From Callaeas wilsoni (taxonomy: Eukaryota > Chordata > Aves > Passeriformes > Callaeidae), in the NCBI GenBank assembly GCA_013398955.1, contig VWPU01004623.1, positions 124,001-188,000 on the forward strand: a stretch of 64,000 nt of DNA, written 5' to 3'. Both the position numbers and the translations under genes were made by a program. Positions within the stretch are counted from its first letter, which is position 1. Every line of letters starts with the position of its first letter. The notes under the pieces are model-generated. The model searched no databases and had not been told where the DNA came from. It saw only the letters and a program-made list of their open reading frames with translations. Below, one piece after another: positions 11,001 to 23,000 of the stretch.

Positions 11001-14000
11001 TTTTGAGGTCATCTTTGCATGATTTAAAAAAAAGCCAAAAACCATTGAGATATCCAGTCAGGTAAATGAAACTGGGGTTAGGCCTGACTTAATGCTGCAG
11101 CCAAGTGTGGATTGGAAAGTACTACTTGCATAACTAACACCCTTTGTATGCGCTGACCTGAATGGGATACCTGTGCTTCCACCTGAGTGTGCAGGTGCAG
11201 CCTGTGCTTGCTGAGACTCCTTCCACTGCTAGAGCAATTCTGGTCAAGTCTTTGTAGTGCAGATGATTACTGAAGTTTTGCATCAGTTAGAGTACTGAAT
11301 ATCTTCCCTGATAGGAATGCTTTTATATTAACTAAGATATCTTGGTGCTGCCTGCTTCTGATTTTATATGGTTTATTGATAACAGTTTAAAAAAGTGGTC
11401 TAGGTGATGAAGGAGTGCCTCATATTAAATAGTGGCTCAAGAAATGCTGGAAAACTCCTCAGAGAATAGTTTCAGTCAAAACAGATGTTGAAATATGACC
11501 ACATAAAATTCCTATTTAATAGCAAATTAAAAAACCAGAAACTAAATATGTAATTAATTTTTTTTTTTTACAGAGAACTATCCATTTTATTTCTGTCTTT
11601 AAACAGCTACCACATTTTCTTCAGACCCTTAAACTGGCCACAACAGAAATACTGGATGCCAAATTACAATCTGTTAATAACTTTTAAATGCAATGAATCA
11701 ATACCTTATGCTTATTTTCAAAATCAGAGGCAAGTTTTGAACTAAAACCCAAAAATATTAGCCTTACTTACTATTTTCATGCTCTATGGGAACCACTGGA
11801 TTGCCATTTCTGGGGGCAGAAAAAGTGAAATATGTGAGCCATTAAGAGCTTCATGCTTTGTAAAGCACATATGAAAATTATTTTTAGAAAGTCAATTGTC
11901 TAAATAGTAGTTGTGCTTCTATGATTTTGTCAGTGGTGCTTTTCTAAAGAGAGTTTATATCAGTATATGAAAATATTTGACTATAGTGAAACATTTTATT
12001 AAAATGTGTTGAGGAAAAAAATAAGCATGTTGAATCATCTGGCCCAATACAGAACTGCTTTCTGGTCCATTCTGAATTCAGCTTTGGTTACTCCCTGTAT
12101 AAAGTGGGAATGCTCTTTTGTCAGTTCCTTTACCCTGTTACTGTTTACCTCCTTAGTTTGTAAATTCTGACAATCAGGAGGTGCTGCCTACTAACTTGTA
12201 CAGCAAGATGAATAGTGAGGCAGCAGTTTCTTCTTCTGTTAGATAAGCATAAGTTAATACAACAGTGATAAAAGTTTAAACTATGTTAAAACAGCTGTGA
12301 CAGCCATTCTGTCACACACTCTAGTTATGTAACTCAGTTATTCACATGCTTTGGGTTAATATTTTACTGTTCTTCTGAGATCTTTGGAAGTTATTTCTGC
12401 ATCAGTCCAGGACCTGAGCTGGTGTGATATCAGACTGTGGAACACAATGACTCTGAAGTGCAGCCATGGACTGAGGAGCGAAATCCTTTACAGCCGATCG
12501 TTGTTCAGTCCTGGAAAGACTTTCTGTTCATGCTGCAGATTAAATGCTGCATTTTTAGTACCTTTCTAAAATGTTTGGCTTTTGGAATTAACTCTGAATT
12601 TATGATCAGAGGTAGTTCCTTGCTTGTAGTCATGAATCTGAGATTGTAAGGAGAAAGTTGACACTACTGGTGGGAATACAAAGATTTTCCCTGGAGAACA
12701 AGACATATGAAAATGGCACTCAGCCTCACAGTTAAAGGCTTCAGATTTGGTTTTGGATGACGAAATTTGAAGAGTTCTCATTTGTGTTTTATGAGTCTAC
12801 TTGCACTCGCTGTGTTAGTTGTAATTACAAGGAGTTAAGATATCTTATGAATGTTATTTATCAGGTTGCAACATTCAGACCTTTGAGATTAAGCATTTTT
12901 CTGTTTTGTGCTGTCTGACTTGTTGATGTAAAATTTAGAAACCTGCTTCAGCATTAGGATCAAGTATGCTCAGATTTACCTTGTGGCTTTGATTTGAACA
13001 TTCTGGGTGGCAGCTTCACACACTCTCACTGCATCATCCAGGCTAATGCCCTCAGTCCACAGTCCACAGATGTAAACAATCTGATCTCGTGGCTGCAAAC
13101 TGCCTTCCACACTGGCAGGAGAGCCAGGCACTATCTCTAGCACATAAATACCTTGTAACTTGCTTCCAGCTCCTCCTGTCAGCTTCAAGCCTAGAATAAT
13201 CCAGAGAGAGCATCTTTTGTGGGAGCGTCTTTTGAATTTCACTGTCAGTGACATAAAGTCTAACGGAATAGATGTGAGTCACTGAAATGCTGAACAAATC
13301 ACTGACATTATAAACAACAGTCTTGCCCCAGTAAGATGGGGTGTACAAGCTGGACTGAGAGAGTGAAATGCCATTACATGTTTAAAAAAGTATGGAAAAA
13401 CTTAAATGGTGGTGTCCATCTCTATGTTTCAGTGATTCTGCAGTGCTTTATTTCATAGTCATTGCAATAGGATGCTGAGCTGCATAGCAGCAGCTCCCTC
13501 ATTACCAGCACATTTAAATGCTTGCAGTCGTCAGGGTGCCATTGGGAATGGAGGCCTACGACAGCTGAGGAGGTGCCTACACAGCGCAAACGACATTCAA
13601 GGGATCTCTGAACAAACTAGTTCCTGCCTGGAAACAGGATGTTGTACATGAGCAAATACAGCCATACTGCTCCCTGAGTTTTATCTGTGTGCAGTACTCA
13701 TAACATGCTACAGAAGTACCAAGATACTCACATTGTGGGGATTTCTTTTATCATTTGTATTGCACAATGCAGATAAAGCCTTGTGTCTGTGGTGAATCAA
13801 GGAATCAAGTGGAGATTTTGAATAGCAAACTGTAGTCTCAACCTGTGGCTCATCCTTCTTAAACTTTACCTTTTCTTCAATTTTTTTCTTTCCCTCCAAA
13901 TAAATCTTTTTATGTCTCTGCAGGTAGTAGATATTATTATCCAACTACCCAAAACTTAGGTGTATCAGTAACATAAAAATGTGAGACTGGAAATTTGCCA

Positions 14001-17000
14001 GAAACTTCAGTTAATAGGGTGATAACACAAAGATCATTTTTCCAACTATCTTCATTAGTCTAGTAAGAGAGATTAGTTTTCCCTCTTAGATGTTGCCCAA
14101 AATAAAGCTCTCATTCCTTGGTCATGGGTGATCATGAAGAGCATAAAGGTGTCAAGGTCAGTTTGTATCATACTGATCTGAGACCACGGTTGTTTATGAT
14201 TATCTTATGCTGTCATTCCTGTCCAAAATAGCAAGTACAGATTTTACTACACACCTAGCTGTCCATCGGCATCCTTTGTGAGAGTAATTTCAGGAATCTC
14301 ATCTGGCCTAATTGAGGGACGTGGGTCGCTGTCAGCACGACCAACCACGAGATGCAGATCTGGAGGAGAGCTTTGCAGTAAAGTCAGGACTTCAGTGCAT
14401 GGCAAAGATGTGACATCAATTCCATTCACCTAAGTGACAAACCAGTAAAATCATGTCATAGACCTCAATGACCATCGTTTACTTCTCTCTCCACTCTGAA
14501 TTTTGCATATGAACTTAAATTAGTTTTTACTTCCTTGTTATTGCTTTGCTGTGGTATTTAATATCAGCGAATTAAACAGTTAAGATTGCAGTAATATTTC
14601 TTTTTTGAACTTTTATTTTTCTGAATGCAGAGCTTTAATAAAAATGGCTTTTTTTTTCCATTGAAACTCAAGATCTTGTTGCAAAAAACAAGGAAGTGCA
14701 AAAATTTGAACATGAACCAGGCTGAAAAAAAGGTTTTATTCTTACATTACAAAGGACATAATTCCTGCATCCTTTGTGTGTCACCTACCACCTTATTACA
14801 TTTATTCAGTTTATGTCATTTAATTGGGAAGGCATTTAATGTCTCACTTGTCTTGCATTGCTCCTAGATTCATGTTATTTGCCTGGTCATACAATCTATT
14901 CAGTCTGAAATTTATCCAGCTGAGGTCAGCAGAATTAGATTTATTTTATGATTTATTTACATACCTAAATACATGATAAATGGGTGATACCAAACGAAGA
15001 ATGCCAAAACTAAATGACATTGATCTGCAAATATTTTCTCCTCCTTATAAACTCAAACAATTACTGTACCATAATGATTCTGTCTCCCCTTCTCAATCTT
15101 CCATCAGAAAGGGCAGGATCATTCAAGATTTCATCAACGTACAGGCAGGTGTCCATTTTGTTAAGAACTACAGAGAAGCCATAACCGTTGTTCTCTGACT
15201 TTGTTAAAGTCACAAAGATCTCCATTTCCTATTAAAACAAGCACAAAGTACGTTTGATGTAGGCTTTTCTGTTGCTTGATTAACATCTTCCGTTATTTTT
15301 TATATGTGGGTAGGAATCAGATCCTCAGATGGTACAGCAGGAGTATGCGAAAGGTGTTCTGCCATATCCCAGAACTGTGGAGGTTCATGCTGATTGATTG
15401 ATAGGGCCTAATAAGGCAGGGAATACTACCAGGAGCTGGGATTTGGGCATTTGGAATATGTAAAGAAAGACTTGGAGTCCTCTGAGCTGGTAAGCATTGC
15501 AATAGCACGGTGCAAAGATTACTGTTGTTCCTGCTATTGCTGTCCCACTGAAGGAAATGCCTGGAGCTAAATTTTGTCCACAGTGCTCTCAAATTAGCAG
15601 GAATTCAGAGCTCATTACTGTCAGTAGGAATGCAAGATGTTCAGCATTTGGCAGGACTGAGCCTTATATTTTGAATAGTAATTAGCACAAAGATCATACT
15701 TTCTTATCAGGACATTACAGCAATATCACTGTAACAAAGTGATTTTCTGCATGGGCTTGAAACATGGCAGAAAAAACAGAAGTAGCTGACTCCAATTAAT
15801 TTTAGAAGCTACTAGAGAGCTTTTAGGCCTTTGTATACTGAGAGTAATAATGCAGAATTTGAGAAAGTTGAAGAAATAGTAAGATGTCAAGAAAAAAGGA
15901 GTAGCCTTAAGGCAAATGGTTAAGAATTCTGGAGAGCTGGGCGTAGTGGAAGGTCTGCTTTATTTGAAGATTGTGGGTATTCAGGAAAATTATATTAAAA
16001 AAAAAGTCACGTGGAAATAGCATAGAAAATGAGTTAAACTTAATGTTTAAGAATGTAACATTCTGAAAATTGTTTCTTTTTCCTTGTATTCTACCTGTTT
16101 GTAATTTGGTGCCTATCACATACCTGAGTGCAGTCTTCATTTTCTTCCTTCTCTTCTTCTGGTTCCTCCAAGTCCTCCCATTCGTTGTCACTGTCATGTG
16201 TCTCTCTAGCAGGCAGGGATGATGATGAGGGAGCACAAATGCGCGGTTGTGGGGCCGCAGTGGTTGCAGAGACTGTCTCGGAGCTTCCTCCTCGTGAAAG
16301 TGAGGTCACAGGCATTGAGCTGATAGTGAGATACTCTTCATCAATAGGGGTTAGAGAGAGAGTTTCAGGCATACATTTTGCGTTCGATAGGTCATCATGA
16401 CTCTTATTAAATACACGGCTGGAAAATAAAAAGATTGCAGTGCTGGGGTTTTCCTCCATATGCTTTATTAGACGGCCACTGAAAACTCTACTGCTTATGC
16501 ATTACCTTATTTTCATTTTAATTGAATTACTAGTTATGATATTGAATTGCTGTCTGAATCCTCCAATGTTAGTGTAAAAACAAATAAGTAATCAATATTT
16601 TACAAAGCAACCTGAAAGATTAAAAAGCTTTCATTATTCACCTTTGCAAAATCTTGTGCTCTTTTAATTTTTTAAGGCATTAGTTAGTACTTTGGTTGCT
16701 TCTCGAAAAGAATAATTGGACAATGCCGAGACCATTAATTATTTCATCTTCCATAAAAAAATTAATTAACTTTTCTGGTAAGCAGTATGGACATTAAAAT
16801 ACTGCTACAATTTTTATATTAGCATTTTTTTCTGGAAAAAGGAATGCCAGCCACATTTCTGGCTTCTACAGGTCTTTCCTTGGTAACTGTGCACAGACCA
16901 GAAACATGAAATATGAAGTGCTTCCTGTTTCTTCATGAAAAGTAGAAGTCCTTACTCCTTTTTGTAAGCTTGCCTTTATTCTTATGCTTGCCTTGAAGCA

Positions 17001-20000
17001 TATGAGTTGTCCAAAAGACATCAATGGACTTATTAAATTTATTAAATAAAATTATTATTGATTCTATTCCACTATATTGCAGACAAAGTATTCAGCACTT
17101 TTGATGTTCAAGCCCAGGCTGTAATCATACATGCTGTGTTTAATAGTTTTTGGCTGTTGTCCTTGATGAACCTAGTAAACAACTGTGGCATTGTCTGCCA
17201 AAAATTTACCATTAAAACTCATAAAAATGCTGTAAACACTTTTTTTTTTTTCTAAGTATGTTTTCTTCCTCTCAATCCTTATTTAAATATTTCTAAACCT
17301 CATTCACCTTAAAAACACTTAAAATAGCATGTTCATATGTAAGTCAGTCAGGATCTTTTGCTCTTTGATAAAAGTGAACTGTCAATCATCTCCCAAGCAA
17401 ACATAGACAACTAAAGTGAAAACAAATTGCCCATCCTGTATGAAATCACAGAAGATATCAGAAAATTTATACATTTGCATGAAATGTTTTGAGCAATCAG
17501 GGGAATTTTCTTCATTTAGCAAAATTTATTAATGCTTATTTCCTTATGGGGATTTTGTTTGGTTTTAGCTGGAAGGATTTAAATTGAGATTATGTTGAAA
17601 ATATTGTTTAAAATACACGCCATCCTAAACTTCTCTGGCTGCCTTTTAAGAATGCAAAAGCTGATACTAAATGATACTGAAAGTGTATCAAACAAAAACA
17701 TTTATTTCAGAACTTCCTTCTTGGGAAGAATCCAAAACTTTTCTTGGAATTGATATCTTCCCACAATAAACTTAGTTTTGTTGAATCTGTATTATCTCTT
17801 GGCAAATATGTTTGCTGCAGACATACTTCTGCTGGTTTTACTCTCAGAAGTAGAGAAGCAGAAAATTAAGCAGGAGTTTCATTCATGAATCGAGTGAAGC
17901 TTCTCCACTCGACAAAGAGAAGATAAAATTATGAATTTCCATTGTGATCCCACTTGAGTTGCAGTGTCAGGTAGTGCTGTCACTCCCCAGAGACTGGAAT
18001 GTTTGTCTGGGGCTGTGCTTGATGAGTGTCAAAAGTAACAAAATGATTTCAAGTGACTGTGTGGAGAAACAGAAATTAGTTTCTCAATAAAATTACTAAA
18101 GCTCTAAATTAAAGGCCTGTAGAGGACTTTTAATTTGTCTTTGCATCAATCCCCTCTGTTCTGATAATTTATACTTTTTTGCATTGGGAAAGATGATGAA
18201 AATGGAATGGATCATCTTCTGTGTGACAGTGTCCTATACATCCAAAAGAGTGGAAAAGGAGACTGAGTCCATTTCCACTACATTTTAGTGTATAATTCCT
18301 CTGGCTCAGGGGTTCTATTGGCTTCTGAAGACCAGAAAACTGAAAATAACCTTTTTTTTTCTCCTTGATTACAGTTTGTCTTCTGAGATGTTTTTATTTC
18401 CTATGAAAAAATTTGAAATTAAGAGATCACACAAGAATAAAATTTTTTGTTGCCTATTTAAACCAAGTCTGAAAAAAAATTTGAAAGTAAAAGATCATAT
18501 AATCAATAAAAAAGTGTTTGTTTCCTATTTAGGTGAACAAGAGTCTTTCCACTGATTTCAAATGGCAACCAGCTTCAGCTGAACAGCATAAATGTTTACA
18601 GTGGTGTGGAACTCTTACAAGTATCTTGCAATGCATACTTATGCAAAATTCTAATAAAATGAGAGTAAATAGGGAAAGCAGATTAGGCGAGTCAGAATAA
18701 GATGATAAAACAAAATCTTCAGTAATCAGGAGTGATTAGAAGCAGAGAGCCCTGTACTTAAACCTAAGCAATTCACTTTCAAAGTTCTAAGAGTCGAAGG
18801 AAGGCTGCAGAACAGATTTTGGTATTCCCTACCTTTTGGCCTGTCCAAATTCACATGGTGAGTAGCAGTTCCGCTTCACTTCTTCCTCTAGGGAGTGAAA
18901 GACTTCAGAACTGGAAGCTTCTTGATGAATCTTCCAAAGATGCTTATAGAAATCCTCTCTGGAAGTTGGGAGTTCCTGTATGGGTTTCTCTTGAAAATCA
19001 GCTTCCTGCTCTTCATAAGCTGAGCTGTCATCCTCAGGAGGCTCACTGAAATATTCTCCCACTGGAGAATCGAGGCAGTCTTCGAGGTCTGGAGAGGTGC
19101 TACCTCCGTCACTGGTAGATTGATCCATACTGTTTCCTGCCTCAGTGCTGCCTGGCATTTCTGCCACAAAGTCCTTAATTGGAGATGGTGCTGGAGTCTA
19201 TCAAAATAACAGAAAGGTTAGTGTAACTCCTCTTTAATATCCCATCTTTTTTCCTTCAAGAGCAAAATACTTTGAAAAGGCAATCTTAATAGGCTTCTGA
19301 ATGGGAAAATACCAAATGGTAGCTGGAAGGAAGGAGAAAAAATAGGAGGTACTCTCTCACCAAATAACTCTTTTGTCTTTATGATTATTTTTCAAGTTCT
19401 GTAAGAGTTCCAGTCTAAAATACTGCACCAGATCACTCTTCCCAACGAATTATTTGCTAGAGGTTCTTTTTTATTATTTCTGTTCATATCATGCCTCAAT
19501 GCTGTGTCTATATTCTCTTCATTCCATAGAAGTAGCTTCCAGACTTGACTCCCATGTGACTGACCGTAGAAATCAGCCAAGGGCACACTGCAGCAGAGCA
19601 GCAGGAATCAGCTTGTTATATGGAGATGGTTCTGACTGTCATTTCTGTCTGCCTGTCAGTGCCTATAAATCCTAGTGGGATGGGAACCATGAGTGGGGCA
19701 TTCTGAATGGAGCAAGAGTAGTGCCAATGCATATTCATTATAAGAATACTTGTTATGTGTCCATGAGTTGTGTTCAAGAAGCAGGAGTAATAACGGTAGC
19801 ACATCTAATAGCAATGCTTTAGTCTCTGCAGTGTCTATGGTTTGGGGGTATTTTTTGTTTGTTTGTGTTTTGTTTTTCCCCCTGCAGATTCTGCTAACTA
19901 TGAATAAGAACCTGAATAACCAGCTGAAACCATTATTTCATTTCTTTAACTTCATAAAGAGATAGTCTGGATAGGAAAAGTTCTTTATTTTCTTCTCACT

Positions 20001-23000
20001 TTGGGGAGCTGCAATAGCTGCATTTGAGAATATCTGCAGTTTCTGGCTGAGGATCTGGTAGAGCATTTTAGAAGCATCACTAGAAGACCTGCTTGGGTAT
20101 GTGCTGTTTCACTTCAGTGACAATATGGCAACTCAAAAGTTGTTGGGCTGGGATAAATATGTTTCATGTCTGCCAGATTTGTATTATTTTGGTTGCTAAG
20201 GAAGTATCAGTTGAACTCTACAAGCTGAGTTGAAGCCAGGAAGGGAAAGAAATGGAATAAAGGGCCTTGGAGAAAAGAGAAGGTTGCCTTGTTCAAGCCT
20301 GGGTAGAAAATGTAGTAGTGTCTTTGCAGGTTTACAGAAGCAAGTTTCTGTCAGAAGCTTTGACTTACCAGAGCAATCTGCTCTATTTCTGGAAGAACAC
20401 CTTTTGGTGGTCTGCAAAGTAGCAATGTAACTTCTCGAGGAGCTCCTCTTAACAAATGCAGGACATCCTAAACAGAAAGAAGGAATATTGTATTTCTGAT
20501 GGAACATGGTCTATCGCACATGTCATTCTACCAGCTGAGACGGAGAAAATTTTTATTGTGAATGCTACATTTCTGGTCTTTGTGCCTCTCAGCAGTGTCT
20601 GAGGGCCAATATTCACCACTGAAGGATTGTCATATAAGTGGACCATAGTTTATATGTGAACATGTATCTAAAGTCAAGTCAGTTCTGTTTACAAACTTCT
20701 GTTTCACCAACAGACACATAGGTTTAGGTTAATTAATTTTCTTTTCTTGAAGAAAACAGAATTTTCAGGCAAATTCATTCAAACCACATGTGGCAGTAAC
20801 ACATCTTTGGTGAATTTTTTCAGCATAGCTCCCCAAACAGCCATATTCCAATTAAAAAAAAAAAAAATCCACACGTAGGCCATTGCCATTTAATTTCTTC
20901 ATTGAGTATGGAATTTTTCATTCCAGGTTAAAAACTTATGCAGGACTTACCACTCTTGGTAGAAATTTGAATCTGGGGCATTATATTTAGCATGACATTA
21001 CAAAGCACAAATGACCACAGGGGGAAAATTGTTCAATTATGCATAACAGCAACAAAGATTCCAACTAATTAACAACTGGTGTGCATCTAACAATAGAATT
21101 CATATATTAGTGGTAGAAACTTATAAATTAAATAGCAGAAGAAATTCGCTGTCAGAATTCATTTAGAAAGGAATTCTACATAGGAGTTCTAGAGAAGAAT
21201 CCTACATAGAAATCAGATTAATTATATGCAAGTTCTGCCTCCCTCTGGTGATAATTAAGTTTAAATTCATTGTCTTTTTTAACCTGTTACCTATATGGAT
21301 CCCCAGTAATAATACTTCCTGCTACCTGATACAGAAGCCCTTGGAGAGGTTTTCCATTCACAGCTAAAATGACATCTCCAGCTTCAATTTCTCCATTCTC
21401 TTCAGCTGGCTGCCCTGGAAACAGTCTTTTGATCCTGACAATAGCTCCTCCAAGGTGTTCCCAAGCATCTCCTTCCATCTGCAGAACACTAAATCCAAGA
21501 CCTCCAGAATTCTTGGTTAATTTCACTTCAAATGTATTACCTGCTCAAAGCAGAGATTGGGAAAAAAGGTGGGAACCATGGCATATGTACCCCCTAAGGA
21601 GCCAATATAAAACATACTCTCAAAAGACTTTTTCCCTGGGTGCTGAACAGGTAGATCTACTGATACTAATGTCAAGAGAAGGTTTAGGTGTTCCTTTATG
21701 TTACATAAAGCTTTGAAATCTCACAGGCAGAATAGGGAGAACTGGAATCTGCTCCAGCATGTGTTCACAATCTGGTATAACCCCATAAAGAAAAAAGCTT
21801 TTTGTGCCTGCATAAAGAGATTCACATGCTATCTTTTTCTGACATTCTTCTGTAAGTGTTGCATAGATTCTACTGTTCTGTAGCTGCCCGGTGTTAGTTT
21901 AGGTCCTGCACTAACCAGCATAAGCTAGAATTGGAGCTCCTGCTCTTTCCAGTCAAGAATGAGAGATCAGGCCTTTCCCAAACACCATGCTCGTAGCTGA
22001 ATTCCAATGTAGAGGACTAACTGCCCCGTGGAAAACTATGGTTCAGACTTAGTGTTTATGAGACAACCTTCAGTAAAAGATACAGCATTTATTTGTTGTC
22101 TAAATTCTGTGTAAGCGATCTCTAAATCTTCTGCTTTTAATACATTAAGTGATGGCAGTCTCCAGTTCACTCCAGCTTCATCACTGTTCCCGCATCAGCA
22201 GCTGTGCTGGCGAGGCTCTCCCTGGGTAGCAGCCCGGCCACACGCACACAGCCGCTTCCTGCCCAGATGCTGTGGACTACAGACACGGTGTCCCCGTGCC
22301 AGCCCAGCCTCACAAAGGCTGAGAGATACCGTAATTATGCCTAGGATAAATTCCTCTGTATCTAGCCACTATAACTCTACGTACAGCAGAAATATCTTGC
22401 TCAGAATTGATTTTTGATAATGTCGTTAATATTGAATATTATAATTTTATTCAGTATACAGTTTTCCTTCCAACCCACAGAAATTTCATAGAATTATTTT
22501 CATTCATTCCTTTCCTGCATATTGTAGGAAGTCACCCTGAGTTCCTTCTTTATCACTTACCATCTGTCAAAAAGCAGCAGTCCTTGGTACCATCTGTGAG
22601 GGATGTTGCCACAGAAACAACTGCACACTGGTCCTCCTTACTGTCATTAGCAGTCACACATGGCTCTGCCAATTGGTAGTTTCCTCTTTCTAGAACCAGC
22701 CTGGCAATCTAAAACAGTGATGAACAGGTTCCAGTTACACAGGACACAGTGAGCCCTAAGTCTTTTTACTTTTCTGTTTAGAGGAACGGGGTCAGAACAG
22801 AGCGGGGGTGGTTCTTTCAGCCAAGCTTGGCTGCTGTGCTTCACACTAGGTCCAGTTTAGTCTGCTGGGTATCTTACTGATCTCTGCTGTTGTACAAACC
22901 TGGCCAGATTTCTTAAGGTGTTCCACAGCCTGTTTGTGGGTGATGCCACAGAGGCTGATGCCATCTACTTCCAGCAGACGATCACCTGAGGTTAAAATAA

